NCBI GenBank assembly: GCA_003212795.1
Contig: QCOV01000001.1
Coordinates: 153,321-217,320 of the forward strand
Direction: 5' to 3'
Origin: OCS116 cluster bacterium AG-435-F03
GTDB taxonomy: Bacteria; Pseudomonadota; Alphaproteobacteria; MED-G09
Length of the DNA: 64,000 nucleotides
The notes under the pieces are model-generated. The model was not told where the DNA came from and did not search any database. It saw only the letters and a program-made list of their open reading frames with translations. The position numbers and the translations under genes were made by a program. This document shows positions 48,604-57,122 of this stretch, one piece after another (position 1 is the stretch's first letter; every line of letters starts with the position of its first letter).

Positions 48604-51414
48604 GTGTTGGATTTTAGCAAATTAAGGTTATCAAGTTTTAAATCTTTTGTTGAACCAATAGAAATAGATATAAAAGATGGGTTGACTGGAGTAGTTGGTC
48701 CAAATGGTTGTGGTAAATCAAATTTGGTTGAAGCGATTAGGTGGGTTATGGGCGAAGCTTCCTATAAATCCATGCGAGCATCAAGTATGGAAGGCGTTAT
48801 TTTCCAAGGAACTCAAAATAGACCTTCAAGAAACTCAGCTGAAGTATCTCTAGTATTAAATAATAAAGACCGTGATGCTCCTCTTATGTGCAATGATACT
48901 GACATAATTGAAGTTACAAGGAGAATAGAAAGGGAAGCAGGCTCTGTTTATAAATTAAATGGTAATGATACAAGGGCAAGAGACATACAAATGCTTTTTG
49001 CTGATGCTTCAACTGGCGCAAGATCGCCATCTTTAGTAAGACAGGGTCAAATTCAAGAATTAATTGATCAAAAACCTAACGAAAGAAGAAGAATTCTAGA
49101 AGATGCTGCAGGTATTTCTGGTCTTCATGTTAGAAGACATGAGGCTGAGCTAAGAATTAAATCTGCTGAAACAAATATTGATAGGCTTGATGATATATTA
49201 AAAGAATTAGCATCTCAGGTAAGATCTCTTAATAAACAATCAAGGGAAGCAAGCAGATATAAAAATTTATCACAAAAAATTCGAGAAACAGAAATCCTAC
49301 TTCTTGCAAGAAAATACAAAACAATTGAACTAGAATGTAAAGAAAACGAAGATAACCTCCATTCTCTTAATGTTGAACATCAAAATATAGTTAGGAGTGT
49401 AAGTAATAAAAAAACAGAAGAATTAAATATTCAAGAATCATTACCTGAGTTAAAAAAAGGATCGAATGATTCTTCTGCAATCCTTCAAAGGTTAATTATT
49501 GAGATGGAAAGATTTGATAATGATCAAATACAGTCTGATAGAAGAAAGCAAGAATTAGATGACTTAATTTCAACTACCAATCTTCAATTAAAAAGAGAAA
49601 TTCAGATTTTAGAGGATATAAACAATAATGTTATAGGTAACGATAAAGATACAAATACTAACGAAGATGAAATAAAGCTTAAAATAAATAAAAAAGAAAC
49701 TTTAATTATAGATTTAGATAAAGAAATAAATGATCTTACAAAACTTAATGCTGAAAAAGATGCTTTAGAAGGAATAATTGGAGATAATGTTGATGCAACT
49801 AATTCTCTTATAGAGAATCTTGATGTTAAACCTGGCTTTGAAAAAGCATTAGATGCCTTACTTGGTGATGAATTATACCACTCTTTGGATACTAAAAATG
49901 ATATACATTGGAAAAAACTATCGATTAAAGAAAGATCTCAAAATCTTCCATCAGGATGTAAACCGCTTTCAGAATTTGTTCATGGTTCAGATGTTTTAAA
50001 CGAAAGACTTAACCAAACTGGTTTGGTAAATAAATCAGATGGTGAAAAGCTTTCCTCCAAACTAACATATGGACAAAGAATAGTATCAAAAGAAGGTGAC
50101 TTATGGAGATGGGACGGTTTGGTCGTAGCTGCTGGTGCACCAGGATCTGCAGCTGAAAGATTAGGGCAAAGAAATCGTTTGATTGAAATATATGAAGAAA
50201 TAAAAGAATTTGAAAATAATTCTGGAAATATCGATTCTTTAAGAAAAAAATTAAAAGATGCTCATAAAGATTTATCTGATTTGAGGTTAAATTTTGAAAA
50301 AATTCAACTTAATAAAAAAAATGTTTCTGATTTAAATAAAAGAAAAGATATAGCAGCTGAACAAATTACTATTCTAGAAAATAGAATTGAGAAGTTTGAA
50401 GAAGAAAATATAAATCTTGAACAAAAACCTGAAGATATTGATACAAAAAAAATAGACTTGAGTGAGAAAATTTTAACAGCAAGAAAAAAATCTAATGAAG
50501 ATAATGACAAATTAGCTGAATTAGAAAATAACCTAAGAGATACAGTCCTTAAAATTAGAGAATTATCTGATCAAGAGTCACATCTAAGAGAGAATAAGGG
50601 TAGAGTTGAAGTAACGCTTGAATCAAATAAAACTCGATTATCAGAAATCATTAACTTAATTGAAAAAGAACATAAAAAAGAGACTTCAAAATTTATGGAA
50701 GAAGTAGATGTTTCATTGGATAATGAAGATGAAGATGAAGATGAAATGCAAATGACTATAGATAGATTAAAAAGAGAAAGAGATGATCTTGGGGGTGTAA
50801 ATTTAAAAGCTGAGGAGGAAGCAGAGGAAATAAAAGAGAGAATTAATGAAATTAAGATCGAAAGAGATGATCTAGTTGAGGCAATTAAGAAGCTTAGAAC
50901 TGGAATTAACGACTTAAATAGAGAAGGAAGAGAAAGAATGCAACGAGCCTTCTTAGAAGTGAATGAACAATTTCAAAATGTATTTAAGAAATTTTTTGGC
51001 GGTGGAAATGCCGAATTAAAGTTTATAGATTCTGATGATCCTCTTGAGGCAGGGCTAGAAGTTTTTGCTCAATTACCAGGTAAGAAATTAATAGAAATGT
51101 CATCCTTATCAGGTGGAGAAAAAGGTTTGGTCTCATTGTCTTTAATTTTTGCTGTATTCTTAACAAATCCATCACCAATTTGTGTTCTTGATGAGGTTGA
51201 CGCAGCTCTAGATGATAGTAATGTTGAAAAATTTTGTGATTTAATTGAGGAAATTGCTTCAAATGTAAAAACAAGATTTCTTGTAATTACACATCATCCT
51301 TTAACTATGGCAAGAATGGATAGGCTTTATGGTATAACAATGCAAGAAAAGGGAGTAAGTCAATTAGTTTCAGTCGACCTTAATGTTGCTGAGAAAATCA
51401 GAAATATTGCTTAA
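48604..51414 (+). CDS. smc: Chromosome segregation protein SMC, short-armed
   Basis: Condensin ATPase that folds and segregates the chromosome. N-terminal head with Walker A GPNGCGKSN near residue 32; hinge about 388-523; C-terminal head with LSGGEKGLVSLSLIFAVFL near 835 and Walker B CVLDEVDAALDD near 859. Total is 936 residues against about 1150 in most bacteria; the coiled-coil arms are about 220-260 residues each. Start is GTG at 48604 or TTG at 48607 after AGGGAG. ScpA/ScpB partners are not in this window. Confidence 0.94.
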   Translation: MLDFSKLRLSSFKSFVEPIEIDIKDGLTGVVGPNGCGKSNLVEAIRWVMGEASYKSMRASSMEGVIFQGTQNRPSRNSAEVSLVLNNKDRDAPLMCNDTDIIEVTRRIEREAGSVYKLNGNDTRARDIQMLFADASTGARSPSLVRQGQIQELIDQKPNERRRILEDAAGISGLHVRRHEAELRIKSAETNIDRLDDILKELASQVRSLNKQSREASRYKNLSQKIRETEILLLARKYKTIELECKENEDNLHSLNVEHQNIVRSVSNKKTEELNIQESLPELKKGSNDSSAILQRLIIEMERFDNDQIQSDRRKQELDDLISTTNLQLKREIQILEDINNNVIGNDKDTNTNEDEIKLKINKKETLIIDLDKEINDLTKLNAEKDALEGIIGDNVDATNSLIENLDVKPGFEKALDALLGDELYHSLDTKNDIHWKKLSIKERSQNLPSGCKPLSEFVHGSDVLNERLNQTGLVNKSDGEKLSSKLTYGQRIVSKEGDLWRWDGLVVAAGAPGSAAERLGQRNRLIEIYEEIKEFENNSGNIDSLRKKLKDAHKDLSDLRLNFEKIQLNKKNVSDLNKRKDIAAEQITILENRIEKFEEENINLEQKPEDIDTKKIDLSEKILTARKKSNEDNDKLAELENNLRDTVLKIRELSDQESHLRENKGRVEVTLESNKTRLSEIINLIEKEHKKETSKFMEEVDVSLDNEDEDEDEMQMTIDRLKRERDDLGGVNLKAEEEAEEIKERINEIKIERDDLVEAIKKLRTGINDLNREGRERMQRAFLEVNEQFQNVFKKFFGGGNAELKFIDSDDPLEAGLEVFAQLPGKKLIEMSSLSGGEKGLVSLSLIFAVFLTNPSPICVLDEVDAALDDSNVEKFCDLIEEIASNVKTRFLVITHHPLTMARMDRLYGITMQEKGVSQLVSVDLNVAEKIRNIA

Positions 51415-51465
51415 TTAATTTAAATAATTCAATTATTACAATAACTTATGTATAAATATATATAG

Positions 51466-51494
51466 TTGACACTAGCTTCTTATATTAGTAATTT
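51466..51494 (+). promoter_or_regulatory. Likely sigma-70 promoter of the F0 operon
   Basis: A perfect TTGACA at 51466-51471 is followed after 17 bp by TAATTT at 51489-51494, in the 122 bp gap between smc and atpI. Transcription would start about 40 bp before the first codon of atpI. The position suits the atpI-B-E-F'-F operon. Confidence 0.5.
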
Positions 51495-51536
51495 CTGTAT
51501 GGAAGCTATCATAAAAAGGGAATTCTCAAGTAAACT

Positions 51537-51872
51537 TTGACTCAAGATTCACAAGAAGATAAAGAAAAAGAAATGCAAAATATTATTGAAGACAAAGATA
51601 GAATTTCTGAAAAAATTGGTGAATTTCAAAAAAAATACAATCAAAAATCCATTAATGAAAACGATAATGCTAAATCATCTGCTTTTGGTCTTGCAATGAG
51701 AATAACAACTGATTTAATGTCTGGAGTTATAATAGGCGGTATTATGGGTTGGTCTTTTGATAAGTTATTCGGAACCTCTCCATGGCTTTTGATAGTATTT
51801 TTTATTTTGGGTGTTGCTGCTGGGATATCAAATATTATTCGAACAGCAAATAAAATGAATAAGTTAGGATAG
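51537..51872 (+). CDS. atpI: ATP synthase protein I
   Basis: Small helper of F0 assembly encoded first in many atp operons. 111 residues: a charged N-terminal part, then two membrane spans (about 56-75 and 82-100) with the family motif GGIMGWSFDKLFGTSPWLLI near residue 68. Start is uncertain: TTG at 51537 or ATG at 51573 (Met13); neither has a clear ribosome site. atpB begins 2 bp after its stop. Confidence 0.88.
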   Translation: MTQDSQEDKEKEMQNIIEDKDRISEKIGEFQKKYNQKSINENDNAKSSAFGLAMRITTDLMSGVIIGGIMGWSFDKLFGTSPWLLIVFFILGVAAGISNIIRTANKMNKLG

Positions 51873-51874
51873 TA

Positions 51875-52648
51875 ATGGCGTCTTCAGATCATACTGGCGA
51901 TCATCATGGATCTGGCTCTTTTCCAGCTGATCCTATGCATCAGTTTGAAATTAAACGATTATTAGATATCAATATTGCAGGATTCGATATCTCCTTTACA
52001 AATTCGGCTTTATTTATGCTTATTGCAGTATTTATTATAAGTTTTACAACAATTATTTCTGTTCGAAAAAATTCAATAATTCCCTCAAGAATGCAGTCAA
52101 TTGTTGAATTATCTTATGAATTTGTTGCAGATATGGTTAGGCAAAATGTTGGTTCTCAAGGAAAGAACTATTTCCCCTTTATTTTTACTTTATTTATGTT
52201 CGTACTCTTTTTGAATATGCTCGGAATGATACCATATGGTTTTACTGTTACTAGTCATATAGCCGTTACATTTGCTTTAGCAATGTTAATATTTATAGGC
52301 GTTACTATTATAGGGTTTGTTAAACATGGTTTGGGGTTTTTTGGTTTCTTTGTACCTAAAGGCGTGCCAATTTTTATGCTTCCATTATTAGTTGTGATTG
52401 AGGTAATTTCTTATTTTACAAGACCGATTAGCCTTTCTGTGAGATTATTTGCCAATATGATGGCAGGCCACACTATGTTAAAAGTATTTTCTGGATTTGT
52501 TATTTTAATGGGTTTTTTAGGTGGCTGGCTTCCCCTAGCCGTCATGGTAGCATTCACAGGTTTAGAAATTTTAATTGCATTTTTACAAGCTTATGTTTTT
52601 GCTATATTAACATGTATCTATCTTAACGATGCATTACATATGCACTAA
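51875..52648 (+). CDS. atpB: ATP synthase F0 subunit a
   Basis: Proton-channel subunit, 257 residues with five or six membrane spans. Key residue: the conserved arginine in RPISLSVRLFANMMAGH near residue 190-205. FLNMLGMIPYGFTVTSHI near 115 and the C-terminal AYVFAILTCIYLNDALHMH (in part) are characteristic. Second gene of the F0 operon, before atpE. Confidence 0.97.
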   Translation: MASSDHTGDHHGSGSFPADPMHQFEIKRLLDINIAGFDISFTNSALFMLIAVFIISFTTIISVRKNSIIPSRMQSIVELSYEFVADMVRQNVGSQGKNYFPFIFTLFMFVLFLNMLGMIPYGFTVTSHIAVTFALAMLIFIGVTIIGFVKHGLGFFGFFVPKGVPIFMLPLLVVIEVISYFTRPISLSVRLFANMMAGHTMLKVFSGFVILMGFLGGWLPLAVMVAFTGLEILIAFLQAYVFAILTCIYLNDALHMH

Positions 52649-52675
52649 TTTATTTTATTAAAAGGAGATAAAAAA

Positions 52676-52903
52676 ATGGAACCAGAAGCAGCAAAATTAA
52701 TTGGAGCAGGTATAGCCTGTATAGCTCTCGCAGGTGCAGGAATTGGGATTGGAACAATTTTTGGTAACTATCTTGCAGGAGCCTTAAGAAATCCAAGTGC
52801 AGCACAATCACAATTTCCAAATTTGTTATTAGGTTTTGCATTAGCAGAAGCTACTGGACTTTTTGGCCTTGTTGTTGCGCTTATTCTATTGTTTGTTCTT
52901 TAA
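52676..52903 (+). CDS. atpE: ATP synthase F0 subunit c
   Basis: Ring subunit of 75 residues forming two membrane helices. The ion-binding glutamate lies in [11 protein letters not shown] near residue 59. The first helix reads [13 protein letters not shown], lacking the glutamine of sodium-binding rings, so proton coupling is likely. A strong AAAGGAG ribosome site precedes the ATG, fitting the high copy number needed. Confidence 0.97.
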   Translation: MEPEAAKLIGAGIACIALAGAGIGIGTIFGNYLAGALRNPSAAQSQFPNLLLGFALAEATGLFGLVVALILLFVL

Positions 52904-52917
52904 ACGATTGATAAGTA

Positions 52918-53397
52918 ATGCCTCAGCTTGATTTTTCAACATTTTTGCCACAAATTTTCTGGCTTTTTATAAGCCTTTCTTTTTTGTACATTGTTTTGTC
53001 ACGATATGCTCTTCCAAGAGTTTCCGATGTTATTGAGGAAAGGAAAGATATCATTGCGCAGGATATTGACTCTGCAAAAGAATATTCTGAAGAATCTGAA
53101 AAAGCTATTGAAGAGTTAAATTTAAAGTTATCTGAGGCTAAAACAAGTTCACAAAATTTAATCAACAAATCAATTCAGGATATTAAAGAAGATAGTGAAA
53201 TAAAAAAAAGCAGCTTAATAAAGAAAATAAATAATGAAATTTCAGAAGCTGAGGGTGAGATTAAAGAAAAAAAAGAAACTGCTCTCGCTGAAATATCATC
53301 TATATCTGAAAGCTTAGCTATTGAAATGCTTGAAAGTTTGTCTGTTGGTGAAATTGATAAAGGAAAAATAGCTGCTTTATCTAAAACGGATAATTAG
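52918..53397 (+). CDS. atpF': ATP synthase F0 subunit b'
   Basis: Peripheral-stalk subunit, 159 residues: one N-terminal membrane helix (about 10-28, with PQIFWLFISLSFLYIVL) then a long charged coiled coil. The motif LPRVSDVIEERKDIIAQDI is typical of b'. It forms a heterodimer with subunit b encoded next. This b'/b pair is usual for alphaproteobacteria and cyanobacteria. Confidence 0.93.
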   Translation: MPQLDFSTFLPQIFWLFISLSFLYIVLSRYALPRVSDVIEERKDIIAQDIDSAKEYSEESEKAIEELNLKLSEAKTSSQNLINKSIQDIKEDSEIKKSSLIKKINNEISEAEGEIKEKKETALAEISSISESLAIEMLESLSVGEIDKGKIAALSKTDN

Positions 53398-53408
53398 GTG
53401 TAATTCGA

Positions 53409-53888
53409 ATGTTTGATTCAAGTTTTTTTGTAGCTATTTCATTTTTAATTTTTGTTGTTTTGGTAATCTATATGGGTTTACCAAGAATGATTATATCTGC
53501 TCTTGATAAAAGGTCTGAGGATATTCAGGAAGAATTAGATGAGGCAAGAAATCTGAGGGAAGAAGCGCAAAAGATTCTAGCTAAAGAAAAAAAGAATTTA
53601 GACAAAGCCGAGGAAGAATCTAAAAACCTAATAGAGAAAGCCAAACAGCAAGTTGATGAATTGACTAAAAAAGCTGAAGAAACCCTTAAAGAGGATATTG
53701 AAAGAAAGAAAAAAATAGCAGAATTGAAAATTGAACAAGCTGAAACTGAAGCCTTAAATGATGTTAAAGCCAGAGTCGCAAATCTTTCATTCGAAATAAC
53801 AAAGAATTATTTAAGTAAAAATTTAGACAAAAAGGTTTCAAGGTCGATACTTGATGACAGTATTTCAGAAATTAAAAAAAATCTTTAA
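53409..53888 (+). CDS. atpF: ATP synthase F0 subunit b
   Basis: Second peripheral-stalk subunit, also 159 residues: a membrane helix at about 5-25, the GLPRMIISALDKRSEDIQEEL segment (in part) and a long coiled coil rich in Glu and Lys. It follows b' by 11 bp and ends the F0 operon; F1 genes are not downstream, as in most alphaproteobacteria. Its stop nearly abuts that of convergent moaB. Confidence 0.93.
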   Translation: MFDSSFFVAISFLIFVVLVIYMGLPRMIISALDKRSEDIQEELDEARNLREEAQKILAKEKKNLDKAEEESKNLIEKAKQQVDELTKKAEETLKEDIERKKKIAELKIEQAETEALNDVKARVANLSFEITKNYLSKNLDKKVSRSILDDSISEIKKNL

Positions 53889-53891
53889 TAC

Positions 53892-54527
53892 TTATTCTTC
53901 TAATCTATCAATTATTTCTATTAAGTTACAAGGTTTATGCCTGATGTCTAATTGATTTATTAAAATCTCATCCCATGCGTCTTTTACAGCCCCTGGAGAG
54001 CCAGGAAGGCAAAAAATGTAAGTATTATCAATTATTCCTGCAGTTGCACGAGATTGAATAGTTGATGTTTTAATTTTTTGAAATGATATCAGATGAAAAA
54101 TAGTTGAAAACCCATCTATTTTTTTATCAAATAAATTTTCTAATGCTTCTGGTGTAACATCTCTCCCTGTTAGCCCTGTACCCCCACTTGTAATTATCAC
54201 ATTTGTATTTTTATTCTTTGACCACTCTATAATCTTGCTTTCTATTAACTCTTTATCATCTTTTAAGATCTCATAATCGTTAAGATTATGGCCGCTTTGC
54301 TTGATTTTATTTATTAATAAATTACCAGATATGTCAGTATCTTTTGTCCTACTATCAGAAACTATTAGAACCGATATATTTACTGGAAAAAACTCTAGCG
54401 ATTCTTCTAACTTTTCTTTGATCTTTTTTTCTTCTTCATTAGTAGTTTTTATAATAATCAATATTAATGTCGTTGCCATTATTGCTGCGAACAAAACCCA
54501 GCTATAGGACAAAACTAAATCACTCAT
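53892..54527 (-). CDS. MoaB/Mog-type molybdopterin-binding protein with N-terminal hydrophobic extension
   Basis: MoCF-domain protein that probably adenylylates or binds molybdopterin. Core motifs: VLIVSDSRT near residue 53, ITSGGTGLTGRDVTPEAL near 113-130 and LPGSPGAVKDAWDEI near 175. It has 211 residues, about 35 more than MoaB: the extra N-terminus contains one membrane-like span (LSYSWVLFAAIMATTLILIII in part). An internal TTG at 54461 would remove most of it. moaD and moaE are near 19 kb. Its neighbour UDG is on the same strand. Confidence 0.87.
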   Translation of the reverse strand: MSDLVLSYSWVLFAAIMATTLILIIIKTTNEEEKKIKEKLEESLEFFPVNISVLIVSDSRTKDTDISGNLLINKIKQSGHNLNDYEILKDDKELIESKIIEWSKNKNTNVIITSGGTGLTGRDVTPEALENLFDKKIDGFSTIFHLISFQKIKTSTIQSRATAGIIDNTYIFCLPGSPGAVKDAWDEILINQLDIRHKPCNLIEIIDRLEE

Positions 54528-54573
54528 TTTAAGTATAACTTTCTTGAATTCTTATTATTTAATTAAATTAGTT

Positions 54574-55293
54574 TTATTCTTTATATTGTATTTTTCTATT
54601 AAGCAATAATATATCTTTCATCACCAATGATTTGTTGGTTGGTCTTCTTAATAAATAAGCAGGATGAAAGATTGGTAGAGCTGGAATTTCTAATTTTTTG
54701 TCCTTATAGCTATGCCATTCTCCCCTCAATTTTGTAATACCAAGGTCTTTATCTAAAATTGATTTTGCTGCGATTGAGCCAACAAGAACTAAAATATCAG
54801 GCTTTATAATTTCTATATGCCTTTTTACAAATGGTAAACACTGTTTAATTTCTTTTGTAGTTGGATTCCTATTACCTGGAGGTCTCCAAGGTATTATATT
54901 AATTATGTAACAATTTTTTCTAGTTATGTTAATAAATTCCAAAATCTTATCTAGCAACTTACCTGATTTTCCTACAAATGGCTTACCTTCGATATCTTCT
55001 TGATTACCGGGAGCTTCTCCAATTAGCATTATTTTTGATTTACTATTGCCATCACTAAATACAGTTGATCTTGATGTATTTTTAAGTTCGCACTTATCAT
55101 AATTTTCAACATAAGATTTTAGTTCTTCTAAGCTTTTTATTTCTGATAAATCATTGTTATCATTAGTAAATCTATTTTCCTCTAAATCAGTTTTATTAAA
55201 ATCTTCATTTATATTGGACTTTATTGTTTCTGTTACACCTAACTCATTCTGGAATTTAAGATCATCTATATTTTTTTCAAAACTTTTTATCAT
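54574..55293 (-). CDS. Uracil-DNA glycosylase, family 4-like
   Basis: Removes uracil from DNA. 239 residues; the catalytic motif is GEAPGNQEDIEGKPFVGKSG near residues 92-111 and the later motif HPAYLLRRP near 215. IIPWRPPGNRNPT lies near 140. Of the four Fe-S cysteines in thermophilic family 4 enzymes I see two (DKCEL and KQCLPF); the other two positions are Tyr and Trp. The moaB-UDG-ETF-QO neighbourhood is common in alphaproteobacteria. An N-terminal extension of about 75 residues is poorly conserved. Confidence 0.88.
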   Translation of the reverse strand: MIKSFEKNIDDLKFQNELGVTETIKSNINEDFNKTDLEENRFTNDNNDLSEIKSLEELKSYVENYDKCELKNTSRSTVFSDGNSKSKIMLIGEAPGNQEDIEGKPFVGKSGKLLDKILEFINITRKNCYIINIIPWRPPGNRNPTTKEIKQCLPFVKRHIEIIKPDILVLVGSIAAKSILDKDLGITKLRGEWHSYKDKKLEIPALPIFHPAYLLRRPTNKSLVMKDILLLNRKIQYKE

Positions 55294-55315
55294 CTTTTAG
55301 TGAATCTCTATATAG

Positions 55316-55339
55316 AATATTAACTGATAATATTAACTG
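55316..55339. repeat. Tandem direct repeat AATATTAACTG in a divergent promoter region
   Basis: AATATTAACTG occurs at 55316-55326 and again at 55329-55339, period 13 bp, in the 110 bp between the divergent UDG and ETF-QO genes. A looser third copy may follow near 55344. Such spacing could hold two regulator molecules on one face of the helix. No known regulator site is recognised. Confidence 0.45.
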
Positions 55340-55403
55340 CGACAATAATGTTAAGGGTTTAAAATTTGAAAAAAAGTATTATCTATAGATTATAAGGTAG
55401 CGA

Positions 55404-57116
55404 ATGAGCAATAAACCAGTTAATGAACTTAATGAGCAACAGGGTCAGGTTCTAGATTCTTCAAATAGAGAATCTATGGAATATGATGTTTTAATTGTTG
55501 GGGCCGGGCCCGCAGGTTTATCTGCGGCAATACAAATAAAGCAATTATCTCAAAAAAGTAACTTAGATATTTCTGTCTGCGTACTTGAGAAAGCCAGTGA
55601 GATTGGTGCTCACATATTATCTGGCGCTGTTATTGAAACTAGCGCTCTTGATAAACTTTTACCTAATTGGAAAGAACTGGATAGCCCAATTAAAACAAAG
55701 GTTAAAAAGGATAAACTTTCATACTTAGGTAAGGATTGGTCAATAAATTTTCCTCAATTTTTACTTCCCCCTATGATGAAAAACCATGGAAATTATATTG
55801 TAAGCCTGGGAAATGTTTGCAAATGGTTAAGCGAGGTTGCAGAAAATTTAGGTGTTGAAATCTACCCTGGTTTTAGTGCTGCTGAAGTTCTTATTGATGA
55901 CAATGGGAAAGTTTATGGTGTTGCTACAGGCGATATGGGTGTTTCCAGAGATGGTTCGGCTAAAGACTCTTGGGAATCAGGAATGGAGCTTCATGCAAAA
56001 TATACTCTTTTCTCAGAAGGAGCCAGAGGATCTCTTTCTAAATTCTTAATTGATAATTTTAATCTTTCTGAAGATAGGGATCATCAAAAATACGCAATTG
56101 GAATTAAAGAATTGTGGGAGATAAAAGATGAGAACCACCAAGAAGGTTTAGTTGAACATTCAATGGGTTGGCCTTTAAGTGATGGAACTGGGGGAGGTTC
56201 ATTTCTTTATCATTTTGGACAAAATCAAGTTTCAATAGGTTATGTTGTTCACCTTAATTATACTAATCCTTATGTTTCTCCATTTGATGAATTTCAACAA
56301 TATAAGACACATCCTTCAGTTAAAAAAGTTTTGGAGGGTGGAAAAAGAATATCATATGGAGCAAGAGCAATAACTGCAGGAGGTTATCAATCAGTGCCAA
56401 AATTATTTTTTCCAGGTGGTGCTTTAATAGGTTGTTCTGCAGGATTTTTAAATTATCCAAAAATAAAAGGAACCCATAACGCTATGGAGTCAGGTATTCT
56501 TGTTGCTGAATCTATTGTTGAAAACTTTGTTAATGGAAATCAAACTGATGATCTATCAAATTATCAGGAAAAATATGAAAAAAGCAAAATAGCAAAAGAA
56601 TTAAAGAAGGTTCGTAATGTTAAACCGTTTCAATCCAGGTATGGAGTTATTTTAGGCACTATTTTAAGTGGTTTAGATATGTGGTTAAATACCTTCGGAA
56701 TTACTTTACCATTCACATTAGGTCATATTAAACCTGACTATAAAACATTACGAAAAGCATCTGAGTGTAAGGAAATAATATATCCAAAACCTGATGGGGA
56801 GTTTTCTTTTGATAAATTATCTTCAGTCTTTCTTTCAAGCACTAATCATGAAGAGGATCAACCAGCTCATTTAACATTAAAAGATAGTAATATACCTATT
56901 AAAGTGAATCTAGTTGAATACGATGAGCCTGCACAAAGATACTGTCCTGCAGGAGTTTATGAGGTTCTCTCAGCTGATGAGAATAGTGAGCCAGTTTTTC
57001 AGATTAATGCGCAGAATTGTGTGCATTGTAAAACTTGCGATATAAAAGATCCCTCACAAAATATTAATTGGGTTGTACCACAAGGTGGAGAAGGTCCTCT
57101 ATATGGTGGTATGTAA
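55404..57116 (+). CDS. Electron transfer flavoprotein-ubiquinone oxidoreductase
   Basis: Passes electrons from ETF, loaded by acyl-CoA and amine dehydrogenases, into the ubiquinone pool. 570 residues: FAD-binding GAGPAGLSAAIQ near residue 34, the IGAHILSGAVIE block near 71, the quinone-site region GGYQSVPKLFFPGG near 330, and a C-terminal [4Fe-4S] domain (CPAGVYEV, CVHCKTCDIKDP near 515-550). Links to petABC in this window through the quinone pool. ETF genes are not here. Confidence 0.96.
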   Translation: MSNKPVNELNEQQGQVLDSSNRESMEYDVLIVGAGPAGLSAAIQIKQLSQKSNLDISVCVLEKASEIGAHILSGAVIETSALDKLLPNWKELDSPIKTKVKKDKLSYLGKDWSINFPQFLLPPMMKNHGNYIVSLGNVCKWLSEVAENLGVEIYPGFSAAEVLIDDNGKVYGVATGDMGVSRDGSAKDSWESGMELHAKYTLFSEGARGSLSKFLIDNFNLSEDRDHQKYAIGIKELWEIKDENHQEGLVEHSMGWPLSDGTGGGSFLYHFGQNQVSIGYVVHLNYTNPYVSPFDEFQQYKTHPSVKKVLEGGKRISYGARAITAGGYQSVPKLFFPGGALIGCSAGFLNYPKIKGTHNAMESGILVAESIVENFVNGNQTDDLSNYQEKYEKSKIAKELKKVRNVKPFQSRYGVILGTILSGLDMWLNTFGITLPFTLGHIKPDYKTLRKASECKEIIYPKPDGEFSFDKLSSVFLSSTNHEEDQPAHLTLKDSNIPIKVNLVEYDEPAQRYCPAGVYEVLSADENSEPVFQINAQNCVHCKTCDIKDPSQNINWVVPQGGEGPLYGGM

Positions 57117-57122
57117 TTATTG

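Noticed and set aside
52650-52841. Reverse ORF over atpE
   Set aside because: Leucine-rich antisense reading of the c-subunit gene.
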